Part shown: piece by piece, positions 11,342 through 24,409 of the stretch | Layout of the letters: each line of letters begins with the position of its first letter | How positions within the stretch are numbered: the stretch's first letter is position 1 | The notes under the pieces: model-generated | What the model was told of the DNA's origin: nothing | The model's input: the letters and a program-made list of their open reading frames with translations, nothing else | Databases searched by the model: none | Position numbers and translations under genes: made by a program | Source: Plectrocnemia conspersa | Lineage: Eukaryota; Arthropoda; Insecta; Trichoptera; Polycentropodidae | NCBI GenBank assembly: GCA_009617715.1 | Contig: VTFK01000263.1 | Coordinates: 1-64,000, forward strand | Reading direction: 5' to 3' | Length of the DNA stretch: 64,000 nucleotides

Positions 11342-14300
11342 CATATATTTACATATATGTCCAATAATAAACGCACAGGTTTAATAAACAAATATATATT
11401 TTATAATTATATATATAAAATGTCATTTTGAAGGGTGTCCAATAATTTTAATGAATATAAATTTTTGAAATTTTTTAAATATAAATAAGTAGATAATATA
11501 ACAAAAAATATAAGATTGCTATTTTAAAGTGTTTAAATTAAATGTTGAATTTTAATTAGCTTATCCAAAATTAAAATTAAAAAATAATATACCTGCTACT
11601 TCAAGGTTTATATTCCAGTCATTAATCATATGTTTTTTTGAATTACCTTATTTAAAGTCTGTGTATTAAATATAAATGTACGTTTTAAATTTATTTACAT
11701 AAATTTATACGCTACTATTTTTTATTGTTATTTTGAAGTAATATAACACAAAACACAAAAAAGATAGACACGTCAAAAAAATCTCGAAATGTATATGTTT
11801 TACTAAAAAATTCAGCAATGTGAAGACGTGCCGAAAAAATTTGCAAGCTCCACCTACCTGCGGATTACTACTACTGACATACAAGAGTAAATGGATTTTT
11901 TAGACGAAAAACACTGAAAAAAACATTATTTTTCTTCGAATCAGAATCTTGCGTCACGCCACGTTTTTCCAGACGCCAATCTGGCATAATTGCCACACAC
12001 ACGCGATGCCATTTTCCACATAATCGCAACCTATACAAGCCGTTTCTGATCGATCAAAACGATATGTTGAGTGTGTGGTTTTGTAACTTATTTAGACTAT
12101 TCGAAAACACATCATTTAACGATATCGCTATTTATTCATCGACAATGAAAACAAGTATATAAATAACTTGTTTAAAGTCTACAAAATAGTTTAGAATGTG
12201 ATGTTATGTTTTATTGCCCACATAACTTATCCGTTTTAATAAAACAATGGTTTCGATTCATTATTTATTACTTCCTCAAATTCAAACTATTGTGTTATTT
12301 TGGCAAATAATAATTTATATTGTAAATTCACAAGAGTAAATTTAATTTGTAAGACTGCCATAGCTTGACGATTAAAATTGAGATAAAATAATATTGGCAA
12401 AATAAATGCATGATCAACGTCGCAATTGTAAAACACCAAAAAGCTTTGATTTAATGAAATATCAAGTTAATTTGGAGTTGTTTTTGTACTTAATAAAATC
12501 CAATTGACCGCAAATTTTCATTTTTGTTTATTAATAATATTGAGGAGTTTAATCTGAAAAGTTAAGTTAAAATATTTGCGAATATATACAATTTTGATTA
12601 AAAGACTTAATTTTAATCAAGTATATATTTACATATTTACAGCCAAAATAAACATGAAAATAGTACTTAAACAGTGTTTTGCTAATAAATTTAATTAGTA
12701 TAACTATTTATGCACACAATATGTGTATTTAAATGAATATTACCTTAACACAAAAAAGTGGGTTTTCATTACCCATTTCACCGGTTTTTATTATAGCTTT
12801 AAATGATATTTTTAGATAAATGTGATTTTAGAGATATTTATTTTTATAAAAGAAATATTCGTAAAATAAAGATTGCATATTGCACTTTAACTAATTATAT
12901 GTTTTTATAGTTTATAATACATGTTATAAATTGTTAATGACAATATTTTCACCACAAAGATGTGTTACAACTGAAATAACAACCTTATTAAAACTGTTTT
13001 ATTAAAATACTCTCAAAAATATAAAATTGCAAAACATTATGTTAAAAAATTATAACTTTTATTTGATAAGTCTCTGTAATTACGAGATTCAAGATTTTTA
13101 TGTATAAATGACAGATTTAAAGAATTTTTTATTTTAAGTCTTAGTGTAAACTTAAATTTATTTTTGTATGTTTTCACGGAAAGTGGGCTTGTTATAACCG
13201 ATTGCTTTTCAATGTCAAGAAATGTCTCATAATTTGATTTTCAAGTTCCTCAATGTCAGCGGAATATTCCTATTAATTTGGCGGATATATTCTAAATAGG
13301 CCTTATTTTACTTAGGATCAAAGTGTGACTTTCGAAAAACACTGGATATTCAGCCTGCACATTGCAGCCTGCAAATGCGCGCTACTCCAGGAATACTTTA
13401 GTATTGTGCACTCTTTATGATGCCCTAGTCCACAGCATACTATATTATTCTTTTGTTTAGATAGAAACAATTTTTTTTAGTATATCGTCAATTAACAAAA
13501 TAATTTTGGAGCATCTAGTAAAAAATTATGACTGCTTTCAATGATAAATTAAACCTTAATATATTTAGCTCTTTTATTCTATAAATCATTTAATTATTGA
13601 TATTATTGATTTTAACCTTATTCTGTTATTTTTTGCATCAACAAAATTAAAAATAATTTATATCATTTTTAATCTAACAAAATGTATATTAAAGAGTACA
13701 TATTGAATCTATTTAAAGCTTTGGGCTCTAAAAATATTATGAGCTTAAAAGTTCTGCATAAAAAAATCGCTAGTAAGACCATGAAATGTTTAGAGGTGGA
13801 AAGTCGGCGATGAATGTTTCGGATACCAAGTTCCAATTTACATACATAACTATTTATAACGCAATGTAATCCCCGGAATCAAAAATATACCGGCAAAATC
13901 GATGTGTCGCTTTCGAGACCACCAAGCACTACCTGAACACGATATGTATTTAACGTGTTATATGGACGTAGAATGTTTAAGGTGTAGGTATTTTATATAT
14001 ATTATATAACGCTCATAAATTTCAAAGCAAGCAAAAATTTGCTTTTATAAAATATGCGCGTACGCTAATATAAAATATTTCTTGTTCATCATAGCCAAAA
14101 GGGCTGACCAAGCTCTACGTCAGTCGCTGACAACTATGTTTCCAGTGCTTTTCCAGCGAGGGAGCCCTTTGAATAATTTATGTTGGATGTTAAATATAAT
14201 GTGGCGGTGCAGGTACCTATCCGCAGTGCCACCGTCAAACGGGGAATGTATCCTGGCACTTTCGCTTTTTTTTCAAAGTGAATAATTTACATGCTCTCGA

Positions 14301-17300
14301 GGACCGGACATTTCTTCAAGCTGAAAATTTAAACAGTATGTAAATAGTTATAAAAAATGTTTTCCACGTATTTTAAGGCGTTCTCTATACATTAAATAAT
14401 AATTAGACAATGTGGTTTAAGTAATTTCACACAGACTATTCCAGACATCATATTGTTACGAAATTACGAACAAACAATTTTAAACCTTTATTAAGTATTT
14501 AAAACGCGCAGAAGTTACGCAAATCTCGCGGTTTGTTGAAGATAATCTTATGAAATAATAAACGAAAACTCGGCTGCGACTTTAATAATGTAATATTTTA
14601 CACATAAGCATATATTGTACATCTTTTATATATTCAAAGCAACAGGTGTATTTTGACAATGAAATACTCTTACAATGAAGATTGAATATGTTTATGTTGT
14701 GTTAATAAAATATTGATACATATTGCCTTATTAATAAAGTACTTTCACGGTTTAGTAATTAAAATCTTATGAAATTAATATTGTAAGCTCAATAATAATA
14801 TATGATAATACATACTTATGTATATATGTTTTATCATTCGCTATATACCACGAAGCAAGCAAAAGTTTATTTAAAGATTTACTGAGACCAGAGATAATAA
14901 AATATTACTAGCACTATAGACTAGTGATATAAACGGGTGACTAATATCTACAAGACTGAATCAATTACAAGTTTGAATAAAATATGACACCTAGCTTTTT
15001 TTAATTTATATAGTTTCTGGAACATCGAAATTAGTGATTAATGTATCATGATGATTTCGTTCGACCATCACAAATTAGATTTTCCCAAATTTACCTAATC
15101 TCACGTATGAAGATCGTAATAAATAATTAAAATACATTTAAATACATATAATATTTTAAATTTATAAAACACTCACTGATTTTCACATTTTAATTAAAGT
15201 CTGGTGTCTGACTGATTATTTAGTAGTTGTTGATTTTTGACGCATTGTAGCGCATAAAGCTAACGCTTGTTATGGTGCAACAAAAAATTTAAATAAATAA
15301 ATTATACAATACCCAAATAATCATACAACTCATATATATACTTATGTACACAAAATATTATTACTTTTTAATAATGTGTTTGAATCGTATAATAAAAATA
15401 ATAAATTATAACCATTTATATAGTAACACTTAGAACTATATAAATAGTTATATCTTGGAAAATCGTTAATACGTATCCGCACGTGATTTTCACGTAACAT
15501 TATTTCCTGTACTTTGTAAATAGCGTCAATCAAGAATTGTATTGCTACGTCTAGCCTGTTTCCTGTTTTTAGTGATCAGAAACATTTTCTACTTTTATAA
15601 AAAATTGCCTACATTAGTGCATGAAAAATCAATATAACTATACTAATACTTTATTAGAATTGCTAATAAACTTACATACAAACTGGGTTTAGGGTTGTTA
15701 TTTTATTATAATTATCGGTTATTGTTATTATAATATAACTCCGTTCTAAAAAATTACCGCAAATAAACATTTGCTTATTTTAAGAGAATCATTAATGATA
15801 TATTTGCATACTTACAAAAACCGGAAGGAGGTACTTCATATAGAGCATAAAAACATAACCTTACTCAACGTCAAAACGTCGACGAGAAATCACAATAAAT
15901 ATATACATAATTTCTCTTTCTAAAATTTGGTCTAGTCATGAGAAAATAGTATAATGAATTAGAACCCTTAGATTAATAGGATAGAGAGCATTTAATAATA
16001 TTCTAATAATTTTAATTATTTTGAGAATTGATATGCGATGATAATATTAGGGTCCTAAAGCGTAACTGAAAATATTTGATCCATTAAAGGATATAGAATT
16101 ATATAAAGCAGTGGTTGTGCTTTTCATGCCTAATTAATGCCTAAATGAATGACTAATGAAATAATATATTGGATAGACTTTGCTTTTCTGGTTATTAAGT
16201 AACAGTTCGAATATCAAAATTCAGACAAAAAAATACATTTTACTAAAACGACAAGCACTGTAAAAGAATTTAAAGCTACTATTTTAGATACGTTTAAAAA
16301 ATCACTCATGTGCAATTATAAAATGATGTATCATTAACTCGATAACTAATATATTTTTTACATAAAAATTATATGATTTATTTAAAAACTATATCTATAA
16401 TACATGTCATATAAAAATTATCTATGCCAACGTATTTCATTAACTAATAATATTTATAATAAAAACAATTGTTATGGTTGCTATGGGTAAGTAAATAACT
16501 ATGTTTTTATTAAACAAAATTCTAATGATTCACATAAATATATAGGACTAAAATAGAATTTTGTTTTAAAGCTTCTATTTTCAAGAAAGCGTATTTTTGA
16601 TCAAGTGTGTTGCAAAAGTTTGCAAATATAGCTTTGTATTTCAATATATTGTCGTATTATAATTTCATATGTTTTTTATAATGTACATATCGAGTTAAAT
16701 TAAGTGAAATAACAAATTTTAAAATATAATTAATAATTCAACTGTTATCATTTGTTATTGTAAAAAAATATACATTGTCCTATCACTATTTACTATTATT
16801 TAATACAAAAAAATTAAAACTACATTGTTACTTGGGTTAAGAATTCATTCAAATTAATAAAACTAAAATATAAATATTTAAAAAAAAAATTATACATACA
16901 ATTTTCCTGAAAATAAATAAGCAATATATAGAAGAATTATAATAATTTTTTGTGTCATTTCTGACTTTTCGCACTTAATGGTAAAAAAATTTAGAGAAAA
17001 AATGTATTTATAAATTTTTATATTTCTTGGAAAATAATAATTTTACACGTTTCAAATTGAAACAGGAAAATTCACAAAATAATATATTTTTAGTACAAAC
17101 CTTTGACGAGCTACGGACTTTTTTTGTGTATGTGTGTTTTAATGATTATATGTATACACCTTTGTGTTAGAGATTCTGTCCCGAGATTTTCCGGGTAATA
17201 TTAAAAAAAAATATTCGCAAATCCCAGTAAAATTAATAAAATTCCCTTTGAGGCTTAATATTAAATTAAATTTATTAAGTTTAATAATAAACAAATGGAC

Positions 17301-18105
17301 AAAAACATATTTTCAAAAGTTCTAACTCTAGCTAAAATTGGTATTGTATCAAGCAATAAATCGCAAATATAATATAATTTTAGCTGCTAAATTTATCATT
17401 ATTTTTAATTTTAAATCAGTTAATGTAAAAATAATATTACAAAATCCAGGCTTTAACACTAATGTTTTTTTTCCTAGATGTTTTTAAAAAGCAATCAGTT
17501 AAATACGCAAATAACTAATGATACGACTTTTCTTATCACATTAATAATAAAATTTAGACTCAAATTCGATAACTTCAGATAAAAAATACTAATAGTTTTC
17601 AGATAAAAAATACTTAAAGACTAGATATTTTTAAGCAAATGGTTGAAGCACATTGAATATTGATTGCTTGCATAAAACAAACTATGTGGTCCATTTCTAT
17701 GAAAACTCAATATGTATTTTTTTACGATAGGGAAAATGCACATTAAGTTTAAGTAAAATAGAGATGCAGATTTTTAGATACGTCAATTAATATATTTAAT
17801 AAAAAGCATCTTTATTCGTAAACTAATATTTAATTATAAAAAAAATATCTAAATTCAACACAAAATGTTTGATTTCGAAATATTACAAAACAACTTAATA
17901 ACTCGACATTATTATTATTCGTATACTTATATAAGTCTAAATATTCTAAAACACTTAAATATCTTAATGGTAAATTTGGGCTTAATTTTCTTAAAACCTA
18001 ATGTTACTCGTAAACCACTATACATGAACATATTTATATCGATATATCAGTATTTCTGGAACAGACATAAAGCTTTTTAAATATATTAATTTTAAGAATC
18101 CTAGA
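11336..18105. other. Long AT-rich stretch without supported genes
   Basis: Nearly 7 kb of very AT-rich DNA. I saw no transposase, reverse-transcriptase or conserved protein motifs. GC-richer patches at 11830-12060 and 13760-14310 have only short frames. At 17574-17614 the 17-mer TTCAGATAAAAAATACT is repeated with 24-bp spacing. Confidence 0.45.
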
Positions 18106-18147
18106 GACTTACACACATGCCTTCAACAGGAGGCATGTGTGTAAGTC
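18106..18147. repeat. Perfect 17-bp inverted repeat with 8-nt loop
   Basis: GACTTACACACATGCCT at 18106-18122 is followed after TCAACAGG by its exact reverse complement at 18131-18147. A GC-rich patch (18170-18265, with GACGCGCGCGTG) follows directly. It could be a foldback or element terminus, or a small RNA hairpin. The arms are shorter than a typical animal pre-miRNA stem. Confidence 0.9.
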
Positions 18148-19409
18148 CCTACATTAGAGGTGATTGTAAGAATGCGGGCGTACTTCTCGACGGCTGCTAG
18201 GTCCACGGGCACCACTTGCTAGACTTACAGACGCGCGCGTGTCACGTCACTTGACTTGTGTTTACATGTATGAATATTAAATAGATTTTAATTACCGACA
18301 TATACATTGTTGTCCATCCCATTGAGTAAGCATCCGGATTTTTATATCTAGATAGTGATCTACATCCCCCGTAGTACTATTATTTTTTAGGAATTTTCTT
18401 AGTATATTATCCGAGTATATTATAAGCAGGTTGTAGTTAGCAAGCATTATCATCATTATAATAGCTCTTCCCTCGAGAATCTCCTATAAACGCCATTTAA
18501 GCACTCAAGCATCATCACGACAGACGTCATCACTATTTTCTGCTCGAAATGAGCTTATGATACTCTCAGTAAGAGCACTGACCGTGTATGGTTTCTATTG
18601 TCCCAATAATTATTTTTGAGCCCTTGATAACTATATTTAAGAACAGGCGCACGACAGGGTAGTTTAAATTATCCCTTGTATTTAATAAATATCACATTTA
18701 AAAACTATTTAAATATTTTTAAAACGTATGAATTTATTATAAATTAATATCACCTATAAAGAATTTAAGTTCTTAACATAAAAATATGATACCTAACTAG
18801 ATAAATTACCAAGATGAATTGATCATTCCAATCCACAAGCTATGTATGTCACGTCGGCGAATGCGCCAAGAAACTACCCTCCTTTTTGGGTTCGTAGATG
18901 AAAATAAATTGTTCAAAAACATTGTGACGTGCTTTTCAGTGCTCGTTCACCAAGATTTTACGACCTTTTTAGTGGATTGCATAGGAATGACCGAGTGACC
19001 CAATGGGTCGTCGATCCGAGATGTGAACGAACCAGTCTCAACGGCGCCGACCCACATGTACCCTTCTGACTTCAACCCCCTGGTCTTAATCCCACTTTGG
19101 CAATGCATTTTCAGAAAAACAAAGATACGGATTACGTAACAAGGATGCGGTCAAAACGTGGTTTCAATTTTGATAAAAATTGCTTTCGCTAGCAATATAA
19201 AAACATGAATGGGAAAAATAATCTTTTTTGAAAATTTTACTGTTAAATAACATACATATACATAAGTTAAAAACGCAGAATTTAAATTTTTGCTATGAAA
19301 CAGCGAAGGGAGCAAGGATGTTCCATGAATAATACGTCCGTATGATCCTGTAGTTCTAGCAACTAATCGTTTATTTATTTAGTTACATATATATATAAAA
19401 TTTATAAAA
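18148..19409. other. Mixed patch with GC-richer segments
   Basis: Bases 18170-18265 and 18840-19140 are distinctly less AT-rich. Around 18960-19120 two plus-strand frames stay open for about 30-40 codons but neither has a start or a motif I recognise. It may be an old repeat or an untranslated exon. The rest is plain AT-rich DNA. Confidence 0.3.
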
Positions 19410-19450
19410 TACTAGCTTTATCCGGCTTTGCCTGGGATAGATTTAAGCAC
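19410..19450. repeat. Possible dispersed-repeat terminus (ACTAGCT...CCGGCTTTGCC type)
   Basis: After an AT tract, the string ATACTAGCTTTATCCGGCTT and the following TGCCTGGGATAG resemble the CTAGCT...CCCGGCTTCG motif found at one end of many invertebrate dispersed repeats. The other end could not be found. The resemblance is from memory and weak. Confidence 0.25.
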
Positions 19451-20740
19451 ATTATTTATGCATAATAATTAATTATATTCGTAAAACGTAAATAAACATT
19501 ACTTGTTTTATAATTCTATTGTCGTAAATAAGTCTTAAATTATTATAAAAACAACAGTTTCTTTTGCATCAATCTTATATTAGAATTGCTTCAAAAAATA
19601 TTTTCATAACAATATATCCACTGTTGTAATACAATATTTAACTGATATAATTACAATAAAAAATATTTGCAAAAATGTTATGTCATCCAATTAAAAATAA
19701 AAATCTAGATAGCACACAAATAGACTAAATTTAATAAGCCTGTTTAGAAATAAAATATTGTATAAAATCTAAATATAATGCCCTCTAAATTTAAGTTAGT
19801 TATTTCAGTTGCGACGTACTTCCGATAGCACATACATAAAACAACCTCAAACTTTCGGAAGTTGTTTAAATATTTTAGACTGGTTATAAACTTACCACCA
19901 ACTAGGGTTAATATTTTACCCGGCCTTGTTGCAAGCTGCACCTCAACCTCTCCTATACTTATATATCTGAGTAAATAATTATTTTTAACTGTCTATAGAT
20001 TATATAGAAGCCATTTAATCCACCACACTACCGAATAATACAATCTGTTTGACCGGATCATTATACACATTAATTAAACGAGGGATTGTACAGATAGAAA
20101 CGTCGACATTGCGTGTCCAGCGGTGTGGGATTATAATTATACATATTATAGTTAACGTGACAAGTCAATATTCATGTCACAAAAGTAATAAAAAAATAAT
20201 TTTGCACTGCAATGACGCTTTAATATCCATTTAAGAATTAATTTAATTAAAACTGCTGGGTTCGACGTGGAGCAACTCTTATCACTTTTTTTATATTAAT
20301 AACTGTTATATTTACTAGACTAAAATAATTCTGTAAATCAGTGACATTTATTTTATTATTTAAAATTATTATTACAGCTCACAATTTAGAGATGTCACTA
20401 TGTACAACTTAGCTTGACTTTATTAAAATTATTTGTTGACGATATTCATCTGTGAAAGTATGAAAATCTAATAAAACCATTAATAATAGTCGATAGGAAA
20501 TGAAATTATTTTAATTTTATATATAAATGTAATTTAATTTGTTGATTTTTTTATTATTATCACATAAAACAAATTAACCTTAAATAAAGATATACAAATT
20601 TCATGTCTACATTATCTAAGAGATGTTCACAACGAGTGTCTGTGAAATTTGTTAGGCGTGGCGTGAAACTTCCGAGACTTTGTGATATTGCTTGTATAAA
20701 TAAATAAAATAAGAGCTAACTTAGACGTTAGTGTACCACA
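19451..20740. other. AT-rich stretch, nothing firmly recognised
   Basis: Short open frames on both strands at 19744-19941 and 20049-20234 show no motifs. The region between 19800 and 20120 is slightly GC-richer and may belong to the repeat whose end is suggested near 19410. Confidence 0.35.
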
Positions 20741-20793
20741 GGGACACACTACAAAGGTTAATGTGCTATGAACAAAAAGTTTAAGAACCACTG
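20741..20793 (-). mobile_element. Possible hAT-like terminus, other end not found
   Basis: Read inward on the minus strand from 20793 the sequence is CAGTGGTTCTTAAACTTTTT followed by GTTCATAGCACATT. This closely resembles the common hAT terminal pattern CAGTGGTTCTCAAACTTTTT with a following GTTCACGGCAC-like string. The adjacent octamer GTCTGAGA at 20794-20801 would be the target duplication. A 7/8 match, GTCTGTGA, lies at about 20638-20645 but is not followed by a matching terminus, so the element is unproven. Confidence 0.35.
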
Positions 20794-23438
20794 GTCTGAG
20801 ACAATACCCATATCTCACATCTGCGAAAATTTGTTCGATTAAAATAAGTTTGCTCGCGTGAGCGACAGGCCTGCGAAAATTTATCAGTAAGATTTGTGTC
20901 ACAAAGATGCGCGTTAAGCGGTTAATTAGTATTTTTTTGTAGTTTTAAACAGATCAATGACAAACATAGCTATCAAACAAGTACTGTAAATGCAAGTCAT
21001 TAACATATCTCTTTAAGGCATAACAGAATCATATGACATAAGATTTATTTTTATTATTAACTACTAAAAAAATATGAAAGCAATTATACTTTCTGAATCA
21101 TTAATAAGAACTGTACATTATTATGTTGTATTTGTTAGATATATTAAAGGTTTTTTGGGATTCGAGGGTAAATATATTTTATGTTATGTAGCAGTTTTTT
21201 TCTTCTGTGAGTTTTCTTCTGCGGCAATTTAACACAGTAAATAAGAATAAGAGCTTTTTAGAAAGTCAGCTGCGGGCGTTAAAATGCTTCGAAAACATTC
21301 AGAAAGCACGTGACATGCCAACAAAAGACAGACCAACCAGGCATTGAAAGCGCACCAAAGCAACCACAGCCATGGCCTATTGGCCTATGGACCCAAAGAC
21401 GATGGCCTAATCAGGATCAAACAGTAGACTACCACTAACTATCGATGCGGCATCATCCGAGTTCTTTCGCAGCAGGTTAGCAACCAATAAGACTTCCAGC
21501 AATGGACTTCTAGCAATATTTTTAACATTTCGTTATAATTTTCAGTAAATATTTTTACAACTGCTAGATAAATGGCATCTCAATAGAAACATAACCACAC
21601 ATATCCAAAAGCCTAACATAAATTATGAGCATATCTGGTGACATTAATGTGTGTTTGTGAAACAGCAAGTTTATATTATAATAAATGCTAAATAATTTTA
21701 AGGTTTCCATTAAATAATATACCTTAAATAAAAAAACTAATTTAAAAATTAGCCTATCTTTTTTATATGACAGTTATTATACTCATACATTAAATTAAAT
21801 TTATATTATTGTAAGCAGTGTCTATTCTACCCTTTAAATAATTCAATTTCACTCTCAGCAATGACTCGCAGGACTCGTAGAAAAATAGCTGATAACATCA
21901 ACACAGATATAAGGTGTATATAATGTATGTACATATGTACGTATGCCTTACATATTTCATGCAATAATACCATTTTGCCAGCTTTCACGTGGAGCGTTCG
22001 CAAGCGTGTCTATATAATCCTCACATGTCGAATCGAAAGCTTGGGTTTGCCTCCTAAAAAAGGACCTGCCTTTCTCCAAAGGGACGCCCACGCGAGAGCT
22101 TCCAAAGGACCTAAGAAATTTTGTCACATCTTCCCTGTGTGTCTTAACAATGGCCCTCTTTCTTGTAATCCCTTGCGAAAATCCGCTTACCAGTACAATG
22201 TAATTATAATCAAACGCGCGATGTCATTAATCAACTAGGCATCAAGACTTTTCTAGATGATCTGATCTTATTTGTGCTTATAGAGATCTTGTTGAGAAAT
22301 CGGGTTTCGGTGTCAGTTCAGATTTACACAAAACCATTAAGAGTTCTGAGTAATGTTGCGTGTTGTTATTTGTTATATGTACAATAGTTATGAAAATGCA
22401 TACATATAAACGAAATAAAAATGCAATATTTGGGTCAGTGACTTTTCTGTGCCAATTTTTGCCGCTTTGGCGTTGTAATGTAACATTTTTACACGAATTC
22501 AGTTATTTCATAAAATTCACTTGTGGTTATAAATCTACATTATGTATATGACAGATTCAGCTAAATAATACACATTTTTGTACTTACTAATTTAAAAGTT
22601 AAAAAAAAAATTTTATGATTCAAGTTGTAATAATTTTTCTTTAATAATTTGTTTTTCATTACATTTTATAAATAAAGAAACATTTTACACATAATGAATT
22701 AATTAAAAAAACTAATAAAACATATTACTAAGATCTTAAAAATTTTAAAGTTATTTTGGATTGTTGAAAACAGTAGTATATAATTTGTAATTATACGTTG
22801 TATATCCTTAAAAAATATTTTTATATGTTATCCTAGTTTTCAATATACAATCGCTTTCTTTTATTTCAAAAGATGTTTGCTTTTCGCTCACATACTTTTA
22901 TTATCAAGAAAATTAAGCACTTAGATCTAACTTAAAGAAGTTAAGAACGAGATTCTAAGTCTGATTTGGTTTTGGATTTAATTTAAAAATTGCGAAATCA
23001 TCCTTGATCCTTTAAAGCGCATTTTTAATCTGATTCTCTTTGAAAAACGTATTTGTGAGTTATTCTGGTGCCCAGGAAAGAACGTCTAAAACAGGATAAG
23101 GACAAGGATAAGACATCCAGCCAGACATCATAAGACATCAGACAAATGGCTTTCACCATTAAATTTATAAATTTTCCCGCGCCCATGCTATACCGCTTTG
23201 TCAAAGAATTTCGCAAGAGATAGATGGGTAAGTATATCCCCTTTTCTCTCGCACGAATTTGCTTCTATGTGTGCGAGCAAGATGCACACTGACAAGTACG
23301 TGTCATGGAGCGAGAAAGCTAGGGAAAGATTCCTCACGCTTTCACTCGCTTTGACGCACGAATCAGACAGCGTTTCAATTGTGTGTCAGTAGTATTTGTT
23401 TGCCTGTCGTCGGGAAAGTTAAGTCAAACAGCAGAATA
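20794..23438. other. AT-rich stretch with GC-richer patches, no recognised gene
   Basis: Patches at 21240-21480, 21980-22250 and 23190-23420 are less AT-rich. The longest frame, 103 codons at 21927-22238 on the plus strand, has basic and Cys residues but no motif I recognise. The 23190-23420 patch contains repeated CTCGC/GCGAG-rich strings (TCTCTCGCACG, GAGCGAGAAAG) near the piggyBac remnant and may be part of its flank. Confidence 0.35.
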
Positions 23439-23562
23439 TTCTAAATGTTCGAATTAGAATCATACAAAAATTATTCAATTAATTGTCTTTCGACTCAACA
23501 AGTATATTTAATATTTTTCTAAATGTTCGAATTAGAATTATACAAAAATTATTACAATTACA
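23439..23562. repeat. Direct repeat, two about 42-bp copies 78 bp apart
   Basis: TTCTAAATGTTCGAATTAGAAT at 23439 and at 23517 is followed in both copies by ATACAAAAATTATT with one or two differences. The repeat lies about 340 bp before the recognisable piggyBac coding remnant, so it could be an internal repeat of that element or a separate duplication. Confidence 0.85.
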
Positions 23563-23899
23563 AAGTAAGTAGTTTTTAAATTCCCATTTAAAATTATTAT
23601 TTATTATAAAAGCAGTAGTAACAAATTTTCATTATTTATAGTTGATATTAAATATGTCAGATTCGTCTGAGTGTAATAAAAACACAGAACGTACATATAT
23701 ATATATAGTGTAAGCATGATATCAACGTTTTGTGATGATTAAAAAATATGACAAATATATATTATTTTGCAGGAAACGTTTTTTATATCACATATTCTAT
23801 TTTTGCCTTAAGATGATTCTGGTTATGCGCAAGAACCTTTTTTATTAAATGGGAGTGAGAATGTCAAGCATGATCAATAATAAAAGAGAAGTCAATCAA

Positions 23900-24400
23900 G
23901 GGATGAGAGTCGTCAATGATATGACAGCAAAATATAACGGTACCAAGAAAAATATTATTACAGAGAACTTTCTCACATTTATTCCTTTAGCTCAATGTCT
24001 ATAACAAAACGATTTATTTATTACCAGTATCTTACAAGAAGCCCAAAATACCGAAGGAGTTCTTTAGGGATAAGTTTAAAGAACTGTATAGTAGTATGTT
24101 TATTTTTGCTGATAGCATGTGTTTGGCGTCTTGTTTAAAAAAATTCACACGATTCTGTTATTCAGTACAAAAGATTTTAGCACAGATAGTGAAGACAGCA
24201 AAAACAAACAACCACCAGTGATTAATTTTTATAACAAAACAAAAAGCGGAGTTGATCTAGGAGACAAAATTACTCGTGAATATTCTTCCATTTTTTATAT
24301 AATTTATTTTTTAATAAATCATTTGTCAAGAAAAAATGTTAAAAAATATATTGTGTTTTATTGCAAACGTTTGAGAAGCCGTGCGTGCTTGATGTAATTG
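23900..24400 (+). pseudogene. Degenerate piggyBac-type transposase fragment
   Basis: Three plus-strand frames in succession carry piggyBac DDE-domain blocks in the family's order. At 23900-24000: GMRVVNDM...GTKKNIITENF then FLTFIPLA, matching the G-RN-TTDNFFTSIPLA block. At about 24035-24110: KKPKIPKEFFRDKFKELYSS then MFIFAD, matching the KPEIPKEF...S-FGF block. At about 24205-24285: PPVINFYNKTKSGVDLGDKI, matching the YN-TKGGVD-LD block. Frame changes and a stop separate them. The Asp expected in the first block is Glu here; the Asp of the last block is kept. The N-terminal half and the Cys-rich tail are not visible, and no TTAA-bounded termini were found. Dead copy. Confidence 0.75.
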
Positions 24401-24409
24401 GGTATGAAT

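Noticed and set aside
21927..22238. 103-codon plus-strand frame
   Set aside because: No recognisable domain, no splice or promoter context; kept only as a GC-richer patch.
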